Position numbers and translations under genes: made by a program
The notes under the pieces: generated by a model
The model's input: only the letters and a program-made list of their open reading frames with translations
Told to the model about the DNA's origin: nothing
Databases searched by the model: none
Assembly: GCA_036265005.1 (NCBI GenBank)
Contig: DATAPW010000074.1
Location: 1 to 40,285 of the forward strand
DNA: 40,285 bases
Source: JAMXLO01 sp036265005
GTDB lineage: Bacteria > Pseudomonadota > Alphaproteobacteria > Acetobacterales > Acetobacteraceae
Direction: 5' to 3'
Part shown: positions 15,631-23,893 of the stretch, piece by piece
Layout of the letters: each line of letters opens with the position of its first letter
Position numbering within the stretch: position 1 is the stretch's first letter

Positions 15631-17220
15631 GTGACCACGATCCGTTCCGACATCGACCCGCGTTCCGCCGAATTCGTCGCCAATGCAGACGCGATGCGCA
15701 TCCTCGTCGCAGACCTGCGCGCGCGCGTGGCCGACGTGCAGCTTGGCGGCGGCGAAACCGCACGCCAGCGGCACCTCGCACGCAACAAGCTGCTGCCACG
15801 CGATCGGGTCGCCGGACTGATCGACCCGGGCTCGCCATTCCTCGAATTGTCGCAGCTCGCCGCATACGGGCTCTACGACAACGAGGTTCCGTCGGCCGGC
15901 ATCGTCACCGGCATCGGCCGCGTCTCCGGGCGCGAATGCGTCGTCGTCGCCAACGACGCCACCGTGAAGGGCGGCACCTATTTCCCCATCACGGTGAAGA
16001 AGCACCTTCGCGCGCAGGAGATCGCGCGGCAGAACCGCCTGCCCTGCATCTACCTGGTGGATTCCGGCGGCGCCTTCCTGCCGATGCAGGATGAGATCTT
16101 CCCGGACCGCGACCACTTCGGCCGCATCTTCTTCAACCAGGCCAATCTCTCCGCTGAGGGGATTCCGCAGATCGCCGCGGTGATGGGCTCGTGCACCGCT
16201 GGGGGCGCCTATGTGCCGGCGATGAGCGACGAAACGATCATCGTGCGCAAGCAGGGCACCATCTTTCTCGGCGGGCCGCCCCTGGTGCAGGCCGCCACCG
16301 GCGAAATCGTCAGCGCAGAAGATCTTGGGGGTGCCGATGTACATGCCCGCACCTCCGGTGTCGTCGATCACTACGCGCACGACGACCGGCACGCCCTCGC
16401 ACTGTGCCGCCGCATCGTCGCCGGCCTGAACAGCAACAAACAGCCGCAGGTTACCTTGCGCGAGTCGCAGTCGCCGCACTACGACCCGGCCGAACTGTAC
16501 GGCGTCGTGCCAACCGACCTGCGCGCACCGTACGATGCGCGCGAAGTGATCGCCCGCATCGTCGATGCCAGCGAATTCGACGAGTTCAAGCGACTGTATG
16601 GCACGACGCTGATCTGCGGCTTCGCGCATATCTACGGCTATCCGGTCGGCATTCTCGCCAATAACGGCATCCTGTTCTCCGAGTCAGCGCTGAAGGGCGC
16701 ACATTTCGTGGAACTGTGCAGCCAGCGCGGCATTCCGCTGGTGTTCCTGCAGAACATCACCGGCTTCATGGTCGGACGGAAATACGAGGCGGGCGGCATC
16801 GCCAAGGATGGCGCCAAGCTGGTGACCGCAGTGTCCACCACGTCGGTGCCGAAGCTCACCGTGATCATCGGCGGCAGCTACGGCGCCGGCAATTACGGCA
16901 TGTGCGGCCGCGCCTACGAACCGCGCTTCCTGTTCATGTGGCCGAACGCGCGCATCTCGGTGATGGGCGGCGAACAGGCGGCCATGGTGTTGGCGCAGGT
17001 GAGGCGCGGCGGGACCCAGACCATGGACGAGGAAGAGGCATTCAAGGCGCCGATCCGCGCGCAGTACGAGCGACAGGGTCATCCGTACTACGCCACGGCG
17101 CGACTATGGGACGACGGCATCATCGATCCGGCGGATACAAGGCGTGTACTGGGTCTCGCGCTGTCAGCCGCGCTGAATGCGCCGATTCAGCATACCCGGT
17201 TTGGGGTGTTCCGGATGTGA
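15631..17220 (+). CDS. mccB: 3-Methylcrotonyl-CoA carboxylase, carboxyltransferase (beta) subunit
   Basis: This 529-aa carboxyltransferase transfers CO2 from carboxybiotin to methylcrotonyl-CoA. It has two crotonase-like halves with NDATVKGGTYFPITVKKHLR, GSCTAGGAYVPAMSDE and GGSYGAGNYGMCGRAYEPRF, all typical of MCC beta and distinguishing it from propionyl-CoA carboxylase. I place the start at GTG 15631 because TTIRSDIDPRSAEF matches the family N-terminus. The in-frame codons before it are palindrome sequence. It follows isovaleryl-CoA dehydrogenase and precedes the alpha subunit, separated from each by a palindrome. A methylglutaconyl-CoA hydratase, usual in this operon, is absent. Confidence 0.95.
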   Translation: MTTIRSDIDPRSAEFVANADAMRILVADLRARVADVQLGGGETARQRHLARNKLLPRDRVAGLIDPGSPFLELSQLAAYGLYDNEVPSAGIVTGIGRVSGRECVVVANDATVKGGTYFPITVKKHLRAQEIARQNRLPCIYLVDSGGAFLPMQDEIFPDRDHFGRIFFNQANLSAEGIPQIAAVMGSCTAGGAYVPAMSDETIIVRKQGTIFLGGPPLVQAATGEIVSAEDLGGADVHARTSGVVDHYAHDDRHALALCRRIVAGLNSNKQPQVTLRESQSPHYDPAELYGVVPTDLRAPYDAREVIARIVDASEFDEFKRLYGTTLICGFAHIYGYPVGILANNGILFSESALKGAHFVELCSQRGIPLVFLQNITGFMVGRKYEAGGIAKDGAKLVTAVSTTSVPKLTVIIGGSYGAGNYGMCGRAYEPRFLFMWPNARISVMGGEQAAMVLAQVRRGGTQTMDEEEAFKAPIRAQYERQGHPYYATARLWDDGIIDPADTRRVLGLALSAALNAPIQHTRFGVFRM

Positions 17221-17232
17221 AGCAACTGTCGA

Positions 17233-17320
17233 TGCGAGGAGCACAGCGACGAAGCAATCTCGGTCAGGCATGTGCGCGCACAAACCCGACCGAGATTGCT
17301 TCGTCGCTGTGCTCCTCGCA
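17233..17320. repeat. Dispersed palindrome, family A, copy 2 (perfect 33-bp arms)
   Basis: Arms 17233-17265 and 17288-17320 are perfectly complementary over 33 bp, starting TGCGAGGAGCACAGCGACGA. The 22-nt loop contains a second perfect 12-bp palindrome, TGTGCGCGCACA (17271-17282). It fills the gap between the two carboxylase subunit genes, so in the mRNA it would fold into a very stable hairpin 12 nt after one stop and 17 nt before the next start. Confidence 0.95.
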
Positions 17321-17337
17321 ATGACAGGGGGAGTGGC

Positions 17338-19368
17338 ATGTTTCGCACCCTGCTGATCGCCAACCGCGGCGAGGTCGCCTGCCGCATTGCGCGCACGGCG
17401 CGACGCATGGGCATCGCCACCGTTGCGGTCTATTCGGATGCCGATGCCGATGCACTGCACGTGAAGGCGGCGGATCGCGCCATCCTGCTGGGCCCGGCGC
17501 CGGCGCGCGACAGCTATCTCAACATTGCCCGCATCATCGCCGCCGCGCGCCGATGCAGCGCTGACGCCATCCACCCCGGCTACGGCTTTCTGTCGGAAAA
17601 TCCCGCCTTCGCAGAAGCCTGCGCGGCGGCCGGGATCATCTTCGTCGGACCGCCGCCATCCGCCATGCGTGCAATGGGATCCAAATCCGCCGCCAAGGCG
17701 CTGATGGAGAGATCCGGCGTGCCGTTGCTGCCGGGCTACCACGGCGACAACCAAGACGCTGCATTCCTGGCCGAACAGGCAACCCGCATCGGCTTTCCGG
17801 TGATGATCAAGGCCGTCTCCGGCGGCGGCGGCCGCGGCATGCGGATTGTCGAGGCGGCCGACGAGTTCCCAGCAGCACTTACGGCCGCACGCCAGGAGGC
17901 CGCATCGGCCTTTGGCGATGACCGCGTGCTGATCGAATGCTACCTGGAGCGGCCGCGCCATATCGAGGTGCAGGTGTTCGCCGATGCCCACGGCAACGCG
18001 GTCCACCTGTTCGAGCGCGACTGCTCGGCGCAGCGGCGCCACCAGAAGGTGATCGAGGAAGCGCCCGCCCCCGGCCTGGACCCGGCTCGCCGCACCGCGA
18101 TGGGGGAAGCTGCCGTGGCCGCCGCGCAGGCCGTGGGCTACCAGGGCGCCGGCACGGTGGAATTCGTCGTCAATGCCGACGGCTTCTTCTTCCTGGAAAT
18201 GAACACCCGTCTCCAGGTCGAGCATCCGGTCACCGAGATGATCACCGGCTTCGACCTGGTGGAATGGCAGTTGCGCGTCGCCGCCGGCGAGACGCTGCCC
18301 GCCGAGCAGGACGCAATCCGCATTGCCGGCCATGCCATCGAGGCGCGCATCTATGCCGAAGATCCCGCGCGTGATTTCGCCCCGTCCACCGGGCGGCTGA
18401 CGCTGTTCCGCACACCTGAGGCGACGCCGGACATCCGTATCGACACCGGCTTCGCCACCGGCGACAGCGTGTCGGTCCACTACGACGCCATGCTCGCCAA
18501 GCTGATCTGCCACGGCAGCACGCGTGACGAAGCACGGCGCATCCTGCATCGTGCACTGGCGGATACCGATGTCGTCGGCGTGGCCAGCAACCTGGATCTG
18601 CTCGGCCGGATCACCGCACATCCGGCGTTCGCCGCCGGCGGCATCGACACCGGCTTCATCGCCCGCCATGCGGACACGTTGCTCGCACCACAGGCCGAAC
18701 CGACAGCGGAGGTGCTGGCGGTAGCGGCGTTATGCGTGCTGACCGATGAAGCCGAGGCCGCGGCACAGCAGGCGACCGCGAGCAGCGATCCATATTCGCC
18801 ATGGCATGCTCGCGATCAGTGGTGGCTGAATGGTGCGCCCGCGAGGCGACTGGATTTCATTGCCGGCGAGACGCCGTGTCCGGTGCATGTGCGGCACCAG
18901 CCTGCCGCATGGCAGCTCAGGATCGGCGAGCGCACCGTTGCAGCCTCGGCAGTGCGCACTCCGGACGGCCGCCTGAACCTCACGCTGGATGGCGAGCGCC
19001 GCCGCGTCTCCGCGATGCGGCAAGGTGAAACGGTCAGCGTGCGGCAGGACGGAGAAAGCTGGCGCCTGCGCCTGCCGGACCCGATCGCTGCCGCGGCGGA
19101 AGAGGACGATGCGGGCGGCAGGCTTGTCGCACCGATCCCTGGGCAGGTGACCGAGGTCGCCGCCGCGCCCGGAATGGCGGTGACCCGCGGCCAGGTGCTC
19201 GTTGTGCTCGAGGCGATGAAGACCGTGTTCCGCCTTGCCGCACCCGCCGATGGCACCATCGCCACGGTGTCCTGTCAGGCCGGGGACACCGTGGTCGAAG
19301 GTCAGCTCCTGATCAGCTTTGCCGATGACGCCGGAGCCGCTCCGCCGGCTCAGCCCCATCAGACATAG
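17338..19368 (+). CDS. mccA: 3-Methylcrotonyl-CoA carboxylase, biotin (alpha) subunit
   Basis: This 676-aa subunit carboxylates its own biotin with ATP and bicarbonate. The biotin carboxylase domain covers about 1-450 (LLIANRGEVACRI, HPGYGFLSEN, SGGGGRGM, NTRLQVEHPVTEMITG). A linker follows, and a C-terminal biotinyl domain has LEAMKTVFRL, the biotin-bearing residue being Lys628. The residue after the lysine is Thr rather than the usual Met. GGGGGAG precedes ATG 17338; an in-frame extension upstream is repeat-derived and rejected. The mccA assignment rests mainly on its position after mccB and isovaleryl-CoA dehydrogenase. Confidence 0.93.
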   Translation: MFRTLLIANRGEVACRIARTARRMGIATVAVYSDADADALHVKAADRAILLGPAPARDSYLNIARIIAAARRCSADAIHPGYGFLSENPAFAEACAAAGIIFVGPPPSAMRAMGSKSAAKALMERSGVPLLPGYHGDNQDAAFLAEQATRIGFPVMIKAVSGGGGRGMRIVEAADEFPAALTAARQEAASAFGDDRVLIECYLERPRHIEVQVFADAHGNAVHLFERDCSAQRRHQKVIEEAPAPGLDPARRTAMGEAAVAAAQAVGYQGAGTVEFVVNADGFFFLEMNTRLQVEHPVTEMITGFDLVEWQLRVAAGETLPAEQDAIRIAGHAIEARIYAEDPARDFAPSTGRLTLFRTPEATPDIRIDTGFATGDSVSVHYDAMLAKLICHGSTRDEARRILHRALADTDVVGVASNLDLLGRITAHPAFAAGGIDTGFIARHADTLLAPQAEPTAEVLAVAALCVLTDEAEAAAQQATASSDPYSPWHARDQWWLNGAPARRLDFIAGETPCPVHVRHQPAAWQLRIGERTVAASAVRTPDGRLNLTLDGERRRVSAMRQGETVSVRQDGESWRLRLPDPIAAAAEEDDAGGRLVAPIPGQVTEVAAAPGMAVTRGQVLVVLEAMKTVFRLAAPADGTIATVSCQAGDTVVEGQLLISFADDAGAAPPAQPHQT

Positions 19369-19381
19369 GGTGGAAAAGCGC

Positions 19382-19413
19382 GCGCATTCCGCCCGGTGGG
19401 TGGCGGAATGCGC
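19382..19413. repeat. 'gcattccgcc' palindrome, short copy at convergent gene ends
   Basis: Arms 19382-19393 (GCGCATTCCGCC) and 19402-19413 pair over 12 bp with an 8-nt loop. It is followed by CGCTTTCG, as in the long copy at 7851-7932. It lies between the convergent mccA and MFS genes and runs into the MFS stop codon; the final MFS codons are also repeat-like. It is a probable bidirectional terminator. Confidence 0.85.
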
Positions 19414-20750
19414 TACGCTTTCGCTCGCACCATCATGCGTTCCAGTCGTTGATCGTGGCCGGCCAGCAGCACCGCGATCGCGGTGATCAGCGGCCCCAAC
19501 GCCAGACAAAGCAGTCCGATGTCGGCGCTGCCGGTGGCATCCTTCACCAGCCCATAGACCGACGGCCCGAGCCATCCACCCAAATTGCCGACGGCGTTGA
19601 TCATGGCCAGGCCACCAGCCAGGGCTACGCCGGTCAGCATGGCGCTGGGGAGCGACCAGAAGGTCGGCACGAGGGCTTGCTGGCCCATCAGCGCGATGCA
19701 GAGCGCGATCATCGTGATGACCGGGTGGCCGACGCCGATCAGGACACACGCCGCGAGCCCGCCGGCGGCGACCAGCGCCGCACCGGCCACGTGCCAGGTC
19801 CGCTCGCCGTGCAGGTCGGAATGGTAGCCCCAGTAGATCATCGCCACGAAAGCACACAGGTACGGCAGCGCGCTGACCAGCCCGATCCACTCGGTCGACA
19901 CGCCAAGTCCCTTGACGATCAGCGGCAGGAAGAACACCAGCCCGTAGCCTGATCCGTTCTGGCCGACATAGGCCAGCGTCAGCAGCCACAGCTTCGGATT
20001 GCGGAACGCCTCGGCGAGCGAGTACTTCCGGACCGACTCGCGCTGTGCCTGCTCCGAGTCCAGCCGGTTCTGCAACCAGGTCCGCTGCGCCGGCGTCAGC
20101 CACTGTGCATCCGTCGGCCGATCGGTCAGCAACTTCCAGGTCACGAAGCACATGATGATCGGCGGCAGGCCCTCGATGATGAACAGCCACTGCCAGCCCT
20201 GCAGGCCCAGCACGCCGTGCATTTGCAGCAACAGCCCGCCGATCGGCGGCCCGATGAACAGCGAGATCACGCTGGCCGACTGGAAGATGCCCATCATGCG
20301 GGTGCGGTAGTACGACGGGAACCACCAGGTCATGTACAGCAGCACACCCGGATAGAATCCGGCCTCGGCCAACCCGAGCAGGACGCGGTTGCCATAGAAG
20401 CTCCACTCGTCCCACACGAAACCGGTCAGCGCGGCGATGACACCCCAGGTGAACAGGATGCGGGCAATCCAGCGCCGCGCGCCCACCTTGTTGAGAATGA
20501 GGTTGCTCGGGATCTCGGCCAGGAAGTAGCCCAGGAAGAACAGTCCGGCACCGAACCCGAACACCGCGTTGGTGAACCCGAGATACTTGATCATCGTTGT
20601 CCCGGCCATGCCGACGTTCGACCGGTCCAGGTAGGCACAGAAATAGCCGAGCATGAGCAACGGCATCAGCCGCCACGTCACCCGCCTGATGGTTTCTCGC
20701 TCGATCGGCTCGATTTCGTGCAGCGAGCTGGCGGCTACACTGACAGCCAT
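19413..20750 (-). CDS. MFS transporter, anion:cation symporter (phthalate/hydroxyphenylacetate permease type)
   Basis: This 445-aa inner-membrane carrier has about 12 predicted helices in two bundles. TM1 holds YLDRSNVG, typical of the ACS family of organic-acid/proton symporters, followed by IPSNLIL and a long central loop near 200-240. These permeases import aromatic or aliphatic carboxylates such as phthalates, 4-hydroxyphenylacetate, glucarate or allantoate. AAGGAGGAACC precedes the ATG. The last residues (RAKA) and stop fall in a repeat. It is divergent from the ABC binding protein and has no catabolic gene on its own strand nearby, so the substrate is open. Confidence 0.92.
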   Translation of the reverse strand: MAVSVAASSLHEIEPIERETIRRVTWRLMPLLMLGYFCAYLDRSNVGMAGTTMIKYLGFTNAVFGFGAGLFFLGYFLAEIPSNLILNKVGARRWIARILFTWGVIAALTGFVWDEWSFYGNRVLLGLAEAGFYPGVLLYMTWWFPSYYRTRMMGIFQSASVISLFIGPPIGGLLLQMHGVLGLQGWQWLFIIEGLPPIIMCFVTWKLLTDRPTDAQWLTPAQRTWLQNRLDSEQAQRESVRKYSLAEAFRNPKLWLLTLAYVGQNGSGYGLVFFLPLIVKGLGVSTEWIGLVSALPYLCAFVAMIYWGYHSDLHGERTWHVAGAALVAAGGLAACVLIGVGHPVITMIALCIALMGQQALVPTFWSLPSAMLTGVALAGGLAMINAVGNLGGWLGPSVYGLVKDATGSADIGLLCLALGPLITAIAVLLAGHDQRLERMMVRAKA

Positions 20751-21147
20751 GTTGGTTCCTCCTTGTCGTCGCCGGTGACGAAATCGTTGTCGCCGAATGG
20801 CTCTGCAGAAATCGGCTCGCAGCCTGACCCGGAGGTGTGGTCCCTAGGCCTCATAGGAGCACAACTGGAATGAGTTACCAGCCGGTTAACCGATAATGCA
20901 AATAGACCGCCCCTCCCTTTGCCGCGCGGCCTGCCCGAGGCAGTCCTCCATCCTCGGTCGAAGCGCCGCGGCATCCGGGGTTGTTTAGACATTGTTGGCA
21001 CCGTCCGCCAGCCCACCGCGTGGCTCGAAGCCTCAGCCGGGCCTATTGCGTCACATGGCCTGCCATGGCCACAGTGAGTGACGTGTCGGTGACCCGGCGC
21101 GGCCGGGGCCAGTACGCGAAGGTCCGAACAGGGAGGAACGCAAAGCG
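20751..21147. promoter_or_regulatory. 397-bp divergent control region (MFS / ABC binding protein)
   Basis: No gene is apparent. It must hold promoters for both flanking genes. A perfect 10-bp palindrome CGGTTAACCG lies at 20883-20892 in the most AT-rich part and could be an operator. GGGAGGAACG at 21131-21140 is the ribosome site of the binding protein. I could not find consensus -35/-10 pairs. Confidence 0.4.
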
Positions 21148-22353
21148 ATGAGACGGCTTGCATATACGGCGGCGGCAGCACTGGCGGTGGCTCTGACGGC
21201 TGGCGCGATAGCGGCGGATACGCCGGGCGTCACCGCGACCGAAATCAAGATCGGTCACACCAATCCTTACAGTGGCCCCGCCTCGGCCTATGGCGTGCTG
21301 GGCAAGCTGGAACAAGCCTATTTCAACACAATGGTCAATGAGCAGGGCGGCGTCGCCGGCCACAAGATCGACTTCATATCGTATGACGACGGCTACAGCC
21401 CGCCGAAAGCGGTGGAGCAGGTTCGCCGGCTGGTCGAGGAGGACAAGGTCGCCTTCACCTTCAACACTCTCGGCACACCGAGCAACAGTGCGATCCAGCA
21501 CTACATGAACCAGAAGAAGGTGCCACAACTGTTCGTGGCGACCGGCGCCGACAAGTGGGGCAACTACAAGCAGTTCCCGTGGACCATCGGCTGGCAGCCA
21601 AGTTATCGGACGGAAGCGCAGATCTATACCAAATACATGCTGCAGCAGAACCCGAACATGAAGCTGGCGATTCTTTACCAGAACGACGACTTCGGCAAGG
21701 ACTACCCGGCTGGCGTCAAGGATGTACTGGGCGACAAGTTCGACAAGGTGGTAACCACGGCGACCTATGAGGTCACCGATCCGACCGTGGACAGCCAGAT
21801 CACCTCGCTGCAGGCGTCAGGAGCGGATGTACTGCTGGTTGCCGCCACGCCGAAATTCGCCGCACAGGCCATCCGCAAGGTGCATGACCTGAACTGGAAG
21901 CCGATGTTCTTCATGACCAACGTGGCGATCTCGGTTGGCGCAGTGATTACGCCGGCCGGCCCCGAGAATGCCATCGGCATGATCAGTGCCGCCTATCTGA
22001 AGGATCCGACGGATCCGGCGTTCAAGGACGATGCCGGCATGAAGGAGTGGCGCTCCTTCATGGACAAGTATCTGCCGGGTGCCGACCAGACAGACGGCGG
22101 CTATGTCGCTGCCTACGCGGTCAGCGACACGATGCTGAAGGTGCTGAAGCAGTGCAACGGTGACTTCTCGCGAGAGAATATCATGAAACAGGTCGCGAAC
22201 CTGCATGATGTGAGCAACCCGCTGCTGCTGCCCGGCATCAAGATCAACACCAGTCCGACCAACTATCACCCGATCAAGGCGATGCAGTTGGAGAAATGGG
22301 ACGGCAAGACCTTTGTGCGCTTCGGCGACGTGATCCAGGGCGCAGAGTCCTGA
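21148..22353 (+). CDS. Periplasmic ABC substrate-binding protein, branched-chain amino acid (LivK) family
   Basis: This 401-aa protein has a Sec signal (positively charged MRRLAYTAAAALAVALTAGA, cleavage near residue 22) and a type I periplasmic binding fold. It begins VTATEIKIGHTNPYSGPAS, with DDGYSPPKAVEQVRRLVEED and NDDFGKDY farther on. In alphaproteobacteria this family binds hydrophobic amino acids but also aromatic acids and other carboxylates. No permease or ATPase gene accompanies it, so it must share a transporter encoded elsewhere or sense its ligand. A strong hairpin directly after the stop separates it from the phosphoesterase. Confidence 0.93.
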   Translation: MRRLAYTAAAALAVALTAGAIAADTPGVTATEIKIGHTNPYSGPASAYGVLGKLEQAYFNTMVNEQGGVAGHKIDFISYDDGYSPPKAVEQVRRLVEEDKVAFTFNTLGTPSNSAIQHYMNQKKVPQLFVATGADKWGNYKQFPWTIGWQPSYRTEAQIYTKYMLQQNPNMKLAILYQNDDFGKDYPAGVKDVLGDKFDKVVTTATYEVTDPTVDSQITSLQASGADVLLVAATPKFAAQAIRKVHDLNWKPMFFMTNVAISVGAVITPAGPENAIGMISAAYLKDPTDPAFKDDAGMKEWRSFMDKYLPGADQTDGGYVAAYAVSDTMLKVLKQCNGDFSRENIMKQVANLHDVSNPLLLPGIKINTSPTNYHPIKAMQLEKWDGKTFVRFGDVIQGAES

Positions 22354-22359
22354 TACGAC

Positions 22360-22389
22360 GGGGCATGGCGGCAACCCCCGCCATGCCCC
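22360..22389 (+). terminator. GC-rich hairpin after the binding-protein gene
   Basis: GGGGCATGGCGG (22360-22371) and CCGCCATGCCCC (22378-22389) form a perfect 12-bp stem with a 6-nt loop, starting 7 bp after the stop. No T-run follows. It may therefore be a processing or stabilising hairpin allowing partial read-through into the next gene 33 bp on. Confidence 0.7.
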
Positions 22390-22421
22390 GCCGCTGACCG
22401 GTTGCCGCGGGGGAGTGGCCA

Positions 22422-23813
22422 GTGGACATCCTGCACGTCGTGGTTCTCATGCTCGAGAACCGCTCGTTCGACTGCATGTTCGGCAAGTTGCAGGCAAAGA
22501 TCGCCGGGCTCGACGGCCTGCCCGACAACGCCAGCAATATCTGGCACGGGCCGAACGGCGCGATCGAGATTCCGGCCTGGAACGACCCGATGCTGACGTC
22601 GGTGTCGGCCACGATTCCTGATCCCGATCCAGGTGAGCTTTACAGCGACATAGCCGTGCAGCTTCGCGGATTGAACGGCGATGCCCCGATGGGCGGTTTC
22701 GTTGACAACTACATGAACCAGAAGCCGGCAGACCTGCCTTACGATCCCAAGGCGGTCATGCACTACTTCACCGCAGATCAGGTGCCGGTATTGAGCCAGC
22801 TCGCCTGCGAGTTCGGTGTATCCGATCGCTGGTTCGCCTCGGCGCCATGCCAGACCTGGCCCAACCGGTTCTTTGCCCACACAGGAACCGCTGCCGGCAA
22901 TCTGAACAACGAGCCGCCGCACTTCCCCTACACGATGCCGACGGTGTTCGGCCGCCTGACCGAGAAACACTGCGACTGGCGGGTGTACTTTCACGATACC
23001 CCACAGGCGGCGACCCTGGCGACGCTGTGGGACGATGTACCGACCCATTTCCGCTTCTTCAATGCCTTTGCTGCGGACGCGGCGGCCGGCGCACTGCCAA
23101 CCTACAGCTTCATCGAGCCGCGGTATTTCGCCAACGCCCTCCTGAACCTGATTCCCAACGACATGCACCCGCCGCACAACATTGCCTATGGCGAGCAGCT
23201 TGTGGCGGAGGTCTACAACGCCCTCCGATCGGGACCGCGATGGAAGCAGACGCTGCTGATGATTATGTTCGATGAGCATGGCGGCTGTTATGATCACGTG
23301 GTGCCTCCCGTGGCGACGCCGCCGGACGCTGCGCCGGCCAATGCGCCGTTCAACCGTTATGGTGTCCGCGTTCCCGCGGTGATTGTTTCGCCCTATGTGC
23401 AGAAGGGCAGCCTCATCCGCCCGCCCAACGCCACACCGTTCGATCACACGTCCATCGCTGCGACTCTGCGCGGACTGTACGGCATCCGCCCACTGACTGC
23501 GCGCGACGCCGCGGCGCCCGATCTGCTGGGCGCGCTCGGTACGCAGCCGGCCAATGACGGCCCAGCTCGGATCGTCGCACCCACGCCACCGCCAGCCGCG
23601 GCGGAGGTTGCACGTGTGGCCAGCAAACCGCCAAACGATCTGCAGATGAGCCTCGCGGGCGCCGCTGTTCACCTGCCGACACTGGGTGCCAATATTGCAG
23701 CTCATATCCAGCGGCTGAGCGCTGCGCCGCCGGAGCTGCCGCAGCACGACACTGTGCAACTCGCCGCCGGTGCGGTTGAGGCGCACGTCAAGGCATTTTT
23801 GGGCATGCCATAA
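22422..23813 (+). CDS. Phosphoesterase of the phospholipase C / acid phosphatase family
   Basis: This 463-aa metal-dependent phosphoesterase has the N-terminal motif HVVVLMLENRSFDCMFG, whose Glu/Asn bind the metals and phosphate. The central FDEHGGCYDHVVPP and the later PFDHTS segments are characteristic of the family that includes bacterial non-haemolytic phospholipase C and acid phosphatase AcpA. It starts at GTG 22422 with GGGGGAG upstream. Unlike most relatives it has no Tat or Sec signal and begins directly with the first strand, so it may be cytoplasmic, or a leader may be missing. The last 130 residues are Ala/Pro-rich and unassigned. Confidence 0.88.
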   Translation: MDILHVVVLMLENRSFDCMFGKLQAKIAGLDGLPDNASNIWHGPNGAIEIPAWNDPMLTSVSATIPDPDPGELYSDIAVQLRGLNGDAPMGGFVDNYMNQKPADLPYDPKAVMHYFTADQVPVLSQLACEFGVSDRWFASAPCQTWPNRFFAHTGTAAGNLNNEPPHFPYTMPTVFGRLTEKHCDWRVYFHDTPQAATLATLWDDVPTHFRFFNAFAADAAAGALPTYSFIEPRYFANALLNLIPNDMHPPHNIAYGEQLVAEVYNALRSGPRWKQTLLMIMFDEHGGCYDHVVPPVATPPDAAPANAPFNRYGVRVPAVIVSPYVQKGSLIRPPNATPFDHTSIAATLRGLYGIRPLTARDAAAPDLLGALGTQPANDGPARIVAPTPPPAAAEVARVASKPPNDLQMSLAGAAVHLPTLGANIAAHIQRLSAAPPELPQHDTVQLAAGAVEAHVKAFLGMP

Positions 23814-23836
23814 TTACCGTGCCCTCCGCGAGGCAT

Positions 23837-23865
23837 TTGACACGCCGATAAGTGGCGCACAGTCT
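23837..23865 (+). promoter_or_regulatory. Possible promoter of the sugar-acid operon
   Basis: A perfect -35 hexamer TTGACA lies at 23837-23842, about 50 bp before the dehydratase start, at a point where a new transcription unit is expected. The -10 position (CAGTCT at 17-bp spacing) is a poor match. A small GGCGCA/TGCGCC hairpin at 23854-23870 overlaps it and could be an operator. Confidence 0.3.
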
Positions 23866-23893
23866 GCGCCGAACCTGAGCAGGAGGCTGAGCC

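Noticed and set aside
17272..17337. Extension of mccA into the palindrome
   Set aside because: Translates repeat sequence; the conserved start with its own ribosome site is at 17338.
22422..22424. Frameshift or missing leader in the phosphoesterase
   Set aside because: Upstream frames show no signal peptide and a hairpin precedes; GTG with a good ribosome site is the simplest start, so no error is called.
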